Assembly (NCBI RefSeq): GCF_025273675.1
Contig: NZ_CP045809.1
Span: forward strand, 1,798,001 to 1,862,000
Source of the DNA: Gordonia pseudamarae
GTDB taxonomy: Bacteria; Actinomycetota; Actinomycetes; Mycobacteriales; Mycobacteriaceae
DNA: 64,000 bases
Direction: 5' to 3'
The number at the start of each line of letters is the position of its first letter. Positions within the stretch are counted from its first letter, which is position 1. The notes under the pieces are model-generated. The model searched no databases. It saw only the letters and a list, made by a program, of their open reading frames with translations, and was not told the DNA's origin. Position numbers and translations under genes: made by a program. This document shows, one piece after another, positions 40,034 to 53,587 of the stretch.

Positions 40034-40362
40034 ACAAGGTGATTTCGCCCGATTTGGGTGCAATTGACCGAACATGCTCCACCGACAACGCGCCTACCTG
40101 GGCGAACCTAGTCGGCCGAGCGTGTCCACCTGGCGATTTGATCCTCTGTAAACGTTCGCGTAACTTTCTTCGAGTCAGAGCGAGACGGGCTGGCGCCGGG
40201 GAGTCGGGCGAGGATGAAAGTCCTGGTCAGGGGCTTGTGGGTGTTGGTTTCGGGTTTGTGATGATCACCTTGGTTTGTTTTCTGGTGTGCTGTGTTGTGC
40301 GCCGGGGTTCGGGGTGGGCCGGGTAGGTTCGGTCGGCTGCAAGGGTTCGGGGTTGCCGGGTT
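40034..40362 (+). other. Upstream region of the rRNA operon
   Basis: No gene was recognised in this stretch. Its right half is unusually rich in G and T on the plus strand (40240-40360), and it may carry further rRNA promoters or activator sites. The short frames that exist here show no ribosome site or family features. Confidence 0.4.
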
Positions 40363-40391
40363 TTGCGGTCGGGGTTCGGGTCTGTTAGGCT
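40363..40391 (+). promoter_or_regulatory. Candidate rRNA operon promoter
   Basis: TTGCGG and TAGGCT hexamers are 17 bases apart, and the -10 has an upstream TG (TGTTAGGCT, extended -10). The transcript would start about 250 bases before mature 16S. TAGGCT-like -10 elements are usual at actinobacterial rRNA promoters. Confidence 0.55.
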
Positions 40392-40486
40392 GGAGTGGTT
40401 GCCCCGGAGTGGGTGGCGGTTTCCAAGTGTTTGTGAGCAGTGCTTGCTGATGGTTGCCTCTTTGTGGGGTGGTGTTGGTGGGTGTG

Positions 40487-40651
40487 TGTTCTTTGAGAAC
40501 TCGATAGTGTGTGACAAACTTTGTTTGATGCCAAATTTTTTTGGTAGTCAAAATATTTTTGAATGCCAGTTTGTTTTTTTGAGGATTTTTTGGTCAGGTT
40601 TTTCTCTCTGGTCTGAAGAATTGTGTTGAAACTGTTTGGTTTCAGTGTTTT
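40487..40651 (+). other. rRNA leader with antitermination/processing elements
   Basis: The leader contains a TGTTCTTTGAGAACTC element (40487-40502) of the box A type common to actinobacterial rRNA leaders. A TGTTTGATG at 40522-40530 is complementary to CATCAAACA after 16S (42244-42252), a likely part of the 16S processing stem. Runs of T at 40537-40620 make the region AT-rich. Confidence 0.5.
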
Positions 40652-45812
<5,161 letters not shown>

Positions 45813-45918
45813 ACACCCACACACAGTGTGGGCCATAATGACCATGTAACGCATCCACTATGCACCTCTGAAACAACACACAACACACACAAGTGTGTGT
45901 GTGACAATTTCACAAATT

Positions 45919-46036
45919 TTGCGGCGGCTATAGCGGTGGGGAAACGCCCGGACCCATTCCGAACCCGGAAGCTAAGCCCACCAGCGCCGATGGTACTGCA
46001 CCCTAACCAGTGTGGGAGAGTAGGACACCGCCGCAA
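45919..46036 (+). rRNA. rrf: 5S ribosomal RNA
   Basis: The 118-base sequence has complementary ends (TTGCGGCGG and CCGCCGCAA), the loop A/B stretch CCCGGACCCATTCCGAACCCGG, and GATGGTACTGC. It is the last gene of the rRNA operon. Confidence 0.96.
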
Positions 46037-46045
46037 TCACACCCC

Positions 46046-46081
46046 ATTGAGGCCCCAACACACTCGTGTTGGGGCCTCAAT
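46046..46081 (+). terminator. Terminator of the rRNA operon
   Basis: A perfect 16-bp stem (46046-46061 with 46066-46081) with a four-base ACTC loop starts ten bases after 5S. No T-tract follows. Confidence 0.8.
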
Positions 46082-46226
46082 GCATGTGGAGGGCATCTCC
46101 GTTGAAAAGGCGCCTTTCGACGTCGGCGGGTCTGCGGAAGATCGACGAACCCGAGGACATCGGCCTCACCCGCGGCCGACGAGAAGCGCCGCAGCACCAT
46201 GCCGCGGCGGCTCCGTCGGGCGGGCT

Positions 46227-47135
46227 CTAGTGGTCGGGGTTCAGATCTGCGGGTGTGTCCGCATCGGTTCCGGGCACGACGATCATGGGGATCGACAGCG
46301 CTCGCAGAATCTTCGATGCGGTCGACCCGAGGAAGATTGTGTTGGGTGCGGCCAGCCGGCTGGAGCCCACCATGATGACATCGCCGTCGTGCCATTCGAG
46401 CGAGGACACCGCCTCCTCGATGGTGTGGCCCTGGGCGATCGTCGAGGAGATGGGGAAGTCCGTCGGCAGTCGCCGGAGCGCCTCGTCGAGCGTCGACTGA
46501 GCGTGCTTGCGGGCATCGGATACGGCGAGCTCGTCGGGTGTGTCCGCCCACGGCTGTACCTCATCCAGGGCCACCAGCGAGACCATCCGGATCGGGCGGT
46601 GGGCTCGCAGTCCGGCGCGGATCGCCGTCTGGAACAGCAGGTCGGTGCCCGGACGGTGGCCGATCATCACCGTCAGCTCCCGGACCTTTTCGGCGCCCAC
46701 GTGGCTGAAACCGAGCGGCGCCAGGGCCACCGGTATCGGCGACGAATGGAGCATCCCGTTGACGACGGAGCCGAGCGTGTGCCGGCCGAGGATCCCGCCG
46801 CCGGATCCGCCCATGACGATGACGTCGGCCCCGGATTTCTGGGCCTGACGGATCAGCCCGAGCGCCGGATTGGCGTCGGTCGCGATCGTCGCGGTCGTCT
46901 CGATGTCGTCGGGGATCATGGCCGCGGCGTCGTCGAGCCAGGCCTGTGCGGCATGGTCGAGGGCATCGGAGAGCTTGTCGATGTCGCTCTGTTCGTCGGC
47001 GCCGGTCGCGTGCGGGTCGGGCGGGATGACGACGCATAGCTCCAGTTCGGCGTCGAGGGTTCGTGCCAGCGACGAGCCCAGGGCGACGGCATCGGCCCCG
47101 CCGCTGGTGGCGATATAGGCGACGAGCAGTTTCAT
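46227..47135 (-). CDS. Tandem-domain universal stress protein
   Basis: This 302-residue cytoplasmic protein has two UspA domains (about 1-145 and 150-302). The second holds the clear ATP-binding motif G-S-S ... GSTASKILRALSIPMIVVPG, and the first has GGSGGGILGRHTLGSVVNGML. The start is ATG 47135 (MKLLVAYIATSGG), since the longer frame upstream lacks family similarity. Such proteins are linked to hypoxia and stress responses in mycobacteria. Confidence 0.88.
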   Translation of the reverse strand: MKLLVAYIATSGGADAVALGSSLARTLDAELELCVVIPPDPHATGADEQSDIDKLSDALDHAAQAWLDDAAAMIPDDIETTATIATDANPALGLIRQAQKSGADVIVMGGSGGGILGRHTLGSVVNGMLHSSPIPVALAPLGFSHVGAEKVRELTVMIGHRPGTDLLFQTAIRAGLRAHRPIRMVSLVALDEVQPWADTPDELAVSDARKHAQSTLDEALRRLPTDFPISSTIAQGHTIEEAVSSLEWHDGDVIMVGSSRLAAPNTIFLGSTASKILRALSIPMIVVPGTDADTPADLNPDH

Positions 47136-47237
47136 GTGTTTGTCTCCGATCGGCAGCTCACCTAAGCCTAGTGCCCCGAACGCGGCGGCTGTCCGATTCC
47201 GAATGGTTCGGTGTCGGTGGCCGCCGAACGGCGTCGA

Positions 47238-47261
47238 GCCCCCGGACCACTGTCCGGGGGC
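47238..47261. terminator. Terminator hairpin after the monooxygenase gene
   Basis: A 9-bp perfect stem, GCCCCCGGA/TCCGGGGGC, with a six-base loop lies 41 bases downstream of the stop of the minus-strand monooxygenase gene and upstream of the stress protein gene. Confidence 0.6.
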
Positions 47262-47302
47262 TTGGCACCGGCCACCGCCGGGGTGTCTCCCGTGTGTGCC
47301 GC

Positions 47303-49180
47303 TCAGCTCAGGTGGTGGACCTCCTGCAGGCCGTACACGGGGGTCGGAATCTTCTCGTAGCGGGCCTTGAGTTGCAGCGCCAGATACAGGGAGTAGTGGC
47401 GCGACTGGTGCAGGTTGCCGCCGTGGAACCACAGGTGTGGTTGCTGGGTGGGTTTCCACATGTTGCGCTGCTCGCCCTCCCACGGGCCCGGATCCTTGGT
47501 GGTGTCCGATCCCAGACCCCATACCTTGCCGACCCGGTCGGCCACCTCCTGGCCCATCAGGTCCGCGGCCCAGCCGTTCATCGAGCCGTAGCCGGTGGCG
47601 TAGACGACGACGTCGGCCGGCAATTCGGTGCCGTCGGCGAGCACGACCGCGGTCTCGGTCAGGTGATCGACGTTGCCGTGCGCGAGTTTGATGCTGCCGT
47701 CGGCGATCAGCTCGGCCGCACCGACGTCGATGTAGTAGCCGGACCCGCGGCGCAGATACTTCATGAACAGGCCCGAGTCGTCGTCACCGAAGTCCAGATC
47801 GAAACCGGCGGCCGCGAGTCCGTCGTAGAACTCCTTGTCCTGTTCGCGGATCGCGTTGTACACCGGGATCTGGAACTCGTGCATGATCCGGTACGGCAGC
47901 GAGGCGAAGGTGAAGTCGGCCTTCTTGGTGGTCATCCCGCTGTCCACCGCCCGCTGGCTGTACAGGTCACCGAGCGCGATCTCCATGAGCGAATCGGACT
48001 TGACGATGTGGGTGGAGGACCGCTGGATCATTGTCACGTCGATGCCGTTGTCGACGAGCGCCTTGGAGATATCCATCGCCGAGTTGTTGGACCCGACCAC
48101 CACGACCTTCTTGCCGTGGTAGCCGTCCGGGCCGGGATGCCTGCTCGAATGATGCTGTTCACCGGCGAACACGTCCTGGCCCGGGAATGTGGGCACATTC
48201 GCCTTGCCCGACATGCCGGTCGCCAGTACCAGCTCGGTCGGGTGCAGCGTGAGCTGCTCGCCGTCGCGGTCGATTTCGACGGTCCAGGTGCCGGCCGCGT
48301 CGTCGTAGACGGCCGAGGTGCAGGTGGTCTTGGACCAGTACGGGACCTCCATGACCCGGGTGTAGAACTCGAGCCAGTCGCCGATCTTGTCCTTGGGGGC
48401 GAAGGTCGGCCAGTTCTCCGGGAACGGCAGGTAGGGGAGGTGGTCGTACCAGACCGGGTCGTGCAGGCACAGCGACTTGTACCGCTTGCGCCACTGATCT
48501 CCGGGCCGGTCGTGCCGGTCGACGACGATCGAGGGCACGCCGAGCTGGCGCAGCCGGGCGCCGAGCGCGATACCACCCTGGCCGCCGCCGATGACCAGGA
48601 CGAACGGCTGCTTGGTGCGACCGAGTTCGGTGGCCTCGGCTTCCTTCTTCTCGGCCCAGGAACGGGGGTCGGGGTCGCTGCCGTGGACGGCGCCGCGCGG
48701 GCGGTTGTGACCGGCGGACTCCTCGTGGCCCTTGAGTTCCTGCAGAGTGGTCAGCAGCGTCCAGCCCTTGTCCACGCCGTCGTCGTCGGGCCGGATGCGC
48801 AGGTGGCCCTCGCCGCGGCCGACGGCGGTCTGGAAGGTGATGAACGCCGAGACGATGCCGTCGCCGTCGTCGGATGCCGGGTCGGTGGTGGCGAAGCCCG
48901 TCGGGTCGACGTCGTCGAGGCGTGCGCCGAGCATACCGGCGATCTCGTCGTGGCCCTCGACGGTCTTGATGTTCCAGGTGAAGGCCACGAGGTCGCGCCA
49001 GAAGCTGTCGGTCCCGAACAGTGCGGTGACCCGTGCGACGTCTCGGGATGCCAGTGCGTCGTTGAATGCGGCGAGCCACGCGTCGATCCGCTGCTGGGCC
49101 GTGGCCCCGCTGTCCGCCGTGCTGTCGCTGGTCGTATCGGCCGTCGTGCTCGGGGCGGACGGTTCGAGAGTCTGAGTCAT
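47303..49180 (-). CDS. FAD-dependent monooxygenase with N-terminal NTF2/SnoaL-like domain
   Basis: This 625-residue protein fuses an SnoaL/NTF2-like domain (about 28-155) to a class B flavin monooxygenase. The FAD site is VIGGGQGGIALG (about 197-208), the NADPH Rossmann motif is VVVVGSNNSAMD (about 362-374), and the C-terminal ATGYGS motif is present. The layout resembles YUCCA/FMO-like enzymes of Actinobacteria of unknown substrate. The ATG at 49180 is preceded by AGGAGGTG. The gene is divergent from a GAF-domain regulator, with a matched operator pair between them, so the regulator probably controls it. Confidence 0.87.
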   Translation of the reverse strand: MTQTLEPSAPSTTADTTSDSTADSGATAQQRIDAWLAAFNDALASRDVARVTALFGTDSFWRDLVAFTWNIKTVEGHDEIAGMLGARLDDVDPTGFATTDPASDDGDGIVSAFITFQTAVGRGEGHLRIRPDDDGVDKGWTLLTTLQELKGHEESAGHNRPRGAVHGSDPDPRSWAEKKEAEATELGRTKQPFVLVIGGGQGGIALGARLRQLGVPSIVVDRHDRPGDQWRKRYKSLCLHDPVWYDHLPYLPFPENWPTFAPKDKIGDWLEFYTRVMEVPYWSKTTCTSAVYDDAAGTWTVEIDRDGEQLTLHPTELVLATGMSGKANVPTFPGQDVFAGEQHHSSRHPGPDGYHGKKVVVVGSNNSAMDISKALVDNGIDVTMIQRSSTHIVKSDSLMEIALGDLYSQRAVDSGMTTKKADFTFASLPYRIMHEFQIPVYNAIREQDKEFYDGLAAAGFDLDFGDDDSGLFMKYLRRGSGYYIDVGAAELIADGSIKLAHGNVDHLTETAVVLADGTELPADVVVYATGYGSMNGWAADLMGQEVADRVGKVWGLGSDTTKDPGPWEGEQRNMWKPTQQPHLWFHGGNLHQSRHYSLYLALQLKARYEKIPTPVYGLQEVHHLS

Positions 49181-49218
49181 GGAGTGCACCTCCTGGTGAG
49201 TTCGCGTGCCGGTCGCAC

Positions 49219-49242
49219 GATGTGTGATGTACAGCACACATC
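49219..49242. promoter_or_regulatory. Dyad operator 1 (monooxygenase side)
   Basis: GATGTGTG and CACACATC arms enclose ATGTACAG. The core TGTGATGTACAGCACA also fits the CRP/GlxR form TGTGA-N6-TCACA with one mismatch. It lies 39 bases upstream of the monooxygenase ATG. Confidence 0.6.
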
Positions 49243-49400
49243 GGATCGGTGTGTCGGGACAAGGGTTGCAACGGGTTGCGGTGTTCTCCGGCACCGTTCC
49301 GGCTTCGGGTCGGGTGCTTGGCGGGAGTGGCTGATTGGCGGCAGGTTGCCGGACACGGCGGCGGCCGGCCCGGCCGTGGGAGGCGCGGGTTTTGCGGAGC

Positions 49401-49420
49401 ATTGTGATGTGGAGCACAAT
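49401..49420. promoter_or_regulatory. Dyad operator 2 (regulator side)
   Basis: ATTGTG and CACAAT arms enclose ATGTGGAG. The core TGTGATGTGGAGCACA differs from operator 1 at only two positions. It abuts the start of the GAF-domain regulator gene, a placement suited to autorepression. Confidence 0.6.
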
Positions 49421-49428
49421 CGGTGGTG

Positions 49429-50637
49429 ATGAAGCGCACCGGAACTCTCGAACCTGCCGTCAACGTGGGCGACGACCCGCGACAGTACGCGCAGGTCCTG
49501 ACCGCGGTGTACGACGCCGCGATGTCGGGAGGGCGGCTGCCGGCCAGGCCCCGGACGGTGATCAGCGACTCGTGGCACCGCGTGCAAGGCGCCGGCGTCG
49601 ACCCCGATGTCGGTGGCCGTGACCCGGCACTCGACGTCGACGCGCTGGTGGCCCGCCGTCAGTCGTCGGGTCTGTCGGCGATCCTGCCCGACCTCACCCG
49701 GGGTCTGGACGCGGTGATCGACGGCGGCGACAACATCCTGGTGGTGGCCGACGCGCACGGACGGGTGCTGTGGCGCAACGGGTCGTCGCGGGTGCTGATG
49801 CGGGCCGACCGGCTGGGTTTTGTGGAGGGCGCCGACTGGGCCGAGAACAATGCCGGAACCAACGCCATCGGCACCGCCCTCGCCTCGGGCCGGCCGGTGC
49901 AGGTGTTCTCCGCCGAGCATTTCGTGCGCAGCCACCACACCTGGACGTGCACGGGGTCGCCGATCCGGGACCCGCGTACCGGCGAGACTCTCGGGGTGGT
50001 CGACGTCAGTGGTCCGGCCGCCACCATCCACCCGACCACGCTCGCACTCGTCGACGCGGTGGCCCGGCTCGCCGAATCGCAGCTGCGCGAACAGCATCAT
50101 CGCTCGTTGGACACGCTGCGCGCGGTGGCCGCGCCCATCCTGGCCCGCTCGCCGGGGCCGGCGCTGGCCGTCGACCCGCACGGCTGGGTGGCCGCCCTCG
50201 ACACGGTGTCGCCGCGGGCACAGCTGGTGCTGCCCCAGGTCGACACCCCCGGCCGGTACTGGGTCAACACGCTCGGTGAATGCGACATCGAGGCTCTGCC
50301 CGGCGGCTGGCTGGTCCGGGTGACCGAATCGGCCGACGTCACGAGAACGACCGTCGCCATGACATCGTTGCCCAATGGGGCGTCGACGGTCACCGTCGAC
50401 GGCGGCACCGGTACGTGGACGCATCGGCCGTCGCCGCGCCACGCACAGATCCTCGGCTATCTGGCCGCACATCCCGAGGGTGCCAGCGCCGCGCAACTGT
50501 CGACGCACCTGTTCGGGGTGCCCGACCGCACCGTCACGGTCCGTGCCGAGATGTCACGGCTGCGCAAGCACCTCGGCGGACTGATCGTCGCCGGCCCCTA
50601 CCGCTTCGCCGATACGGTCGACGTGCGCCGGCGGTGA
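49429..50637 (+). CDS. GAF-domain transcriptional regulator (AcoR-like sensor without sigma-54 ATPase domain)
   Basis: From ATG 49429 (GTG codons at 49423 and 49426 precede it) this is a 402-residue protein. The N-terminal 230 residues resemble the sensor half of AcoR-type regulators, with SWHRVQGAGVDP and the GAF stretch WAENNAGTNAIGTAL...SPIRDPRTGETLGVVDVSG. The AAA+ ATPase domain of AcoR is missing. Instead the C-terminus has a winged-helix-like segment with HAQILGYLAAHPEGASAAQLSTHLFG (about 335-360) and RAEMSRLRKHLGGLI. It is divergent from the monooxygenase gene. The ligand is unknown. Confidence 0.82.
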   Translation: MKRTGTLEPAVNVGDDPRQYAQVLTAVYDAAMSGGRLPARPRTVISDSWHRVQGAGVDPDVGGRDPALDVDALVARRQSSGLSAILPDLTRGLDAVIDGGDNILVVADAHGRVLWRNGSSRVLMRADRLGFVEGADWAENNAGTNAIGTALASGRPVQVFSAEHFVRSHHTWTCTGSPIRDPRTGETLGVVDVSGPAATIHPTTLALVDAVARLAESQLREQHHRSLDTLRAVAAPILARSPGPALAVDPHGWVAALDTVSPRAQLVLPQVDTPGRYWVNTLGECDIEALPGGWLVRVTESADVTRTTVAMTSLPNGASTVTVDGGTGTWTHRPSPRHAQILGYLAAHPEGASAAQLSTHLFGVPDRTVTVRAEMSRLRKHLGGLIVAGPYRFADTVDVRRR

Positions 50638-50649
50638 GCCGATTCGCTA

Positions 50650-52283
50650 GTGGTCATCTCCGTTAGTTCGTCGGGGGTCACGCCGCTTGGCGGAGGGTGC
50701 CGTCGTTGTTGAGTCGGTTGAGGTGGCGGTTGAGGTGGTCGCGGGTGTATTTCCAGCCGAAGGGTTCAGCGTTCTGGTTGTAGCGGTCCTCGAAGGCGAG
50801 GATTCGTTGCGCGAGGTCATCGAGGTCGGTGAAGTCGCCGGTGGTGATGGCTTTGCGTTGCAGGATCGAGAAGTAGATCTCGACTTGGTTGAGCCACGAA
50901 GCGTGTACGGGCAGGTGCACCAGGACCGCGCTGGGGAACGCCTCACGCATCCGGTCGATCGATGCCTGCCCGGCGTGGGAGGAACCGTTGTCGACGATCC
51001 AGAACACCCGCTTCGCTGAGGCATACGGTTCCTGGGTCATCACTTGTTTCACGAGGTGGGTGAACGGCACGATCCCGGTCTTCGGTGCTGTCATTCCATG
51101 CACCTGGGCGTGGTGGACGTCGTAGGCAGCGAAGTAGGCCAGCGTGCCACCGCGGCGGTACTCGAACTCGACTCTGCGTGGTTGCCCTGGTGCCGCGGGT
51201 GTTTCGGGGTGACGCCGCCTGAGGGCTTGCAGCTGGGACTTCTCATCGGCGCTGATCACGTATTCATCAGCGCCGAGCTCGACACCGTTGTACTGCCGTT
51301 GGTACAGGTCCAGCACCGGACTTGCTTTGACCGCGAAGTCGGGGTCGCGGGGAAAGATCCAGGACCGATGCTGCCACGGCTTGATCGCATCGGCGGCCAA
51401 CCACCGGCCGATCGTGGACGGCGAGACTGGCCGCACCAGCCCGGCCGCAACCGCGTGTGTGCTGAGTTCGGCGGTCGACCACCTCGTTAACGGCAGATCG
51501 TGGTCGGCCGGTCGCGTGCACGCGAGTGCTTTGACCTCGGCAACCTCGACCGGGGTGAACACCGGTGGCCGCCCTGATCGGGGCCGGTCCTTAAGCCCGT
51601 CAAGACGCTGCACGCAGAAGCGATGTCGCCAGCGGCGGGCGGTGTCCTCGCAGACCCCCACGTCGCGGGCAATCTGGGCGTTCGCGACACCGTCAGCAGC
51701 AGCGAGCACGATCCGGGCACGCAGCAGATCGCGATGGGGGCATTTCGCGGCGTTCGCGCGGCGTGTCAGGACATGTCGTTCTTCATCGGTGAGGACCACG
51801 ACGTCAGCACTGGTGAGAGTCACATCCATTTCTGACGCTCCGAGCCGCCGGAGGCCAAGACGCCACGCCGACACCGAACAGATCAAGGCAGCACATGACG
51901 ATGCCACGATGATGAGAATCATGGCGAAGATCCCCGACTCGACCCAGACCTCGCTACGGCAAAAGCTCCTGGCCCGCGCCGCCGAACGCTGGCCCCAGAT
52001 CCAGACCCTGCACACCCGCTACCGTGCGGGGTTCGCCTACATCGACGCCACCCTCACCGACGGCGAGGAGGTGAAGCTATGCCGGCTGCGCTACGCCGGA
52101 TCGGCCAACCAATGGGGCTTCGCGATCTACCGCGCCAGCCACAACGACTACGAACAAGCCGTCCTCCCCACCGGCTGGCCCTCAGGCACCCCCGAGCAAG
52201 CCCTCGACACCGCCTGCGGCCTCTACCTCAACGACCCCACCACCTGGCTCCCAGACCCCCGACGAACTAACGGCGATACCCAC
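50650..52283. mobile_element. IS630-family insertion sequence
   Basis: The element is bounded by terminal inverted repeats of about 30 bp starting GTGGTCATCTCCGTTAG on the left and GTGGGTATCGCCGTTAG (read inward) on the right, with the remaining GTTCGTCGGGGGTC part identical. TA dinucleotides lie directly outside each end (50648-50649 and 52284-52285), the expected IS630 target duplication. It holds a DDE transposase and a divergent passenger ORF. Intact ends and an intact transposase suggest recent activity. Confidence 0.88.
50678..51829 (-). CDS. IS630-family transposase
   Basis: This 383-residue DDE transposase begins at ATG 51829 (MDVTLTSADVVVLTDEER). It has an N-terminal helix-turn-helix (AQIARDVGVCEDTARRWRHRF), an RSGRPPVF linker, and the DDE catalytic core. 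The core shows ISADEKSQLQAL (first Asp), FWIVDNGSSHAG (second Asp) and HASWLNQVEIYFS (final acidic residue). Translation ends just inside the left inverted repeat. No frameshift is seen. Confidence 0.93.
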   Translation of the reverse strand: MDVTLTSADVVVLTDEERHVLTRRANAAKCPHRDLLRARIVLAAADGVANAQIARDVGVCEDTARRWRHRFCVQRLDGLKDRPRSGRPPVFTPVEVAEVKALACTRPADHDLPLTRWSTAELSTHAVAAGLVRPVSPSTIGRWLAADAIKPWQHRSWIFPRDPDFAVKASPVLDLYQRQYNGVELGADEYVISADEKSQLQALRRRHPETPAAPGQPRRVEFEYRRGGTLAYFAAYDVHHAQVHGMTAPKTGIVPFTHLVKQVMTQEPYASAKRVFWIVDNGSSHAGQASIDRMREAFPSAVLVHLPVHASWLNQVEIYFSILQRKAITTGDFTDLDDLAQRILAFEDRYNQNAEPFGWKYTRDHLNRHLNRLNNDGTLRQAA

Positions 52284-52286
52284 TAG
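51921..52286 (+). CDS. IS630 passenger ORF of unknown function
   Basis: The 121-residue protein is divergent from the transposase and lies inside the element. It starts MAKIPDSTQTSLRQ; in-frame ATGs at 51909 and 51912 are alternatives. It contains a compact region rich in Arg, Tyr and Trp (LCRLRYAGSANQWGFAIYRA) and TPEQALDTACGLYLNDP. The last residues (DPRRTNGDTH) are encoded by the terminal repeat, and the stop codon uses the TA target base pair. I do not recognise the family. It has normal coding character and no internal stop. Confidence 0.6.
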   Translation: MAKIPDSTQTSLRQKLLARAAERWPQIQTLHTRYRAGFAYIDATLTDGEEVKLCRLRYAGSANQWGFAIYRASHNDYEQAVLPTGWPSGTPEQALDTACGLYLNDPTTWLPDPRRTNGDTH

Positions 52287-52288
52287 CG

Positions 52289-52523
52289 TTGGCTCAGTGT
52301 CAGGGTTAAGGCAGCCGCCATCGGTGGCTGGTTGGATCCTGAGCATTCGGTGCCTGGCTCATAGCGTTGGTGTCGCCTTCGGGCTGACGAGCATGCGTTT
52401 TGCCGGCATCGGGTGTGAAGGACCGGCCGGCGTGACTTGATAGGAGCGTGGCGTCGCCCCGACTGAGATGTGTCCGCCGACCGGCCCAATCGTCCTCGCA
52501 TCTGAGTGAAGGAGGCAACCACC
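52289..52523 (+). ncRNA. IS110 left non-coding end, candidate bridge RNA region
   Basis: IS110-group elements encode a structured bridge RNA in the non-coding end upstream of the recombinase. This 235-base stretch between the IS630 end and the recombinase start is the only candidate here. It has stem-loop potential, for example CAGCCGCC/GGTGGCTG near 52311-52329. Exact RNA ends and guide loops cannot be fixed by eye. Confidence 0.35.
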
Positions 52524-53573
52524 ATGGTTGTTGTTGGAGCCGACGTACACAAGCGGACGCACACGTTTGTCGCTGTCGATGAGGCTGGCCGCGAGCTCGG
52601 CCACAAGACGTTCGACGCGGACTCCGCTGGCCATCGCAAGGCCGTCGCGTGGGCGCGTGAACGGTTCGGGACCGAGCTGCTGTGGGCGATCGAAGACTGC
52701 CGCCACCTCTCAGCACGACTTGAGCGTGATCTGTTGACCGTGGGCCAGCAGGTGGTGCGGGTGCCGCCGAAGATGATGGCCGAGCAGCGACGTACCGCCC
52801 GCACGCGGGGCAAGTCGGACCCGATCGACGCGCTCGCGGTCGCCCGGGCCGCGTTACGCGAGCCGGACCTTCCGATCGCCTCCCATGATGAGCAGTCGCG
52901 GGAGCTGAAGCTGCTGGTCGACAGGCGTGATGACCTGGTCAAACACCGCACGGCGACGATCAACCGACTACTGTGGCGCGTCCACGAACTCGACCCTGCA
53001 TGGGCGCCGAAGGCGACGTCTCTAGACCTGGCCAAGCACCAGCAGATCCTTGCTGACCGGCTCGCTGGCGCGCCCGGGATCGTGGCCGAACTGGCCCGTG
53101 ACGAGCTCGCTGACATCGTCGATCTGACGGTGCGGATCAACCAGCTCCAGCGGCGGATCGCGGGGCTGGTCGAGCAGGCCGCGCCGACGCTGCTGGCCAT
53201 GCCCGGTGTTGGCGCCCTGACCGCGGCCAAGCTAGTCGGTGAAGCCGCCGGCATCAGCCGGTTCAAATCCGAGGCAGCGTTCGCCCGGCATGCCGGGATC
53301 GCGCCGATCCCGGTCTGGTCGGGCAACACCAAGGGCCGGGTCCGGCTCACCAGGTCAGGCAACAGACAACTGAACGCAGCCATCCACCGCATAGCCGTCA
53401 CCCAGATCCGACTCGATGGCCTCGGCCGGGCCTACTACGAGAAGAAGAAGGCCGAAGGCATGTCCACACCCGAGGCCCTGCGATGCCTCAAACGGCGCCT
53501 CGCGCGCGTCGTATTCAACCGCATGACCGCCGATCACGCCGCCGCGACGACCGCCCTCGCCCAAGCGGCTTGA
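52524..53573 (+). CDS. IS110-family transposase (DEDD recombinase)
   Basis: From ATG 52524 (GGAGG at 52511-52515) the 349-residue protein has the N-terminal RuvC-like DEDD domain (VVGADVHKRTHTFVAV with the first Asp; AIEDC; KSDPIDALAVARA) and the C-terminal Transposase_20 domain. The latter carries MPGVGALTAAKLVGE and RLTRSGNRQLNAAIHRIAVTQ with its serine. It is uninterrupted. Confidence 0.94.
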   Translation: MVVVGADVHKRTHTFVAVDEAGRELGHKTFDADSAGHRKAVAWARERFGTELLWAIEDCRHLSARLERDLLTVGQQVVRVPPKMMAEQRRTARTRGKSDPIDALAVARAALREPDLPIASHDEQSRELKLLVDRRDDLVKHRTATINRLLWRVHELDPAWAPKATSLDLAKHQQILADRLAGAPGIVAELARDELADIVDLTVRINQLQRRIAGLVEQAAPTLLAMPGVGALTAAKLVGEAAGISRFKSEAAFARHAGIAPIPVWSGNTKGRVRLTRSGNRQLNAAIHRIAVTQIRLDGLGRAYYEKKKAEGMSTPEALRCLKRRLARVVFNRMTADHAAATTALAQAA

Positions 53574-53587
53574 CATAGGAGAAACGC

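Larger units (their letters stand above)
52289..53581 (+). mobile_element. IS110-family insertion sequence (approximate limits)
   Basis: The element contains an intact IS110-type recombinase. Such elements lack clear inverted repeats, so the limits are approximate. A CTTGATAGGAG motif at 52436-52446 and a related CTTGACATAGGAG at 53569-53581 might relate to the ends. The right side reaches into the ribosome site of the glutaminase gene. The IS630 element abuts the left side. Confidence 0.55.

Noticed and set aside
47155-47175. Iron box before the universal stress protein gene
   Set aside because: Only a half-site (TTAGGTGAGC on the minus strand) matches, giving about 11 of 19 positions, close to what is expected by chance.
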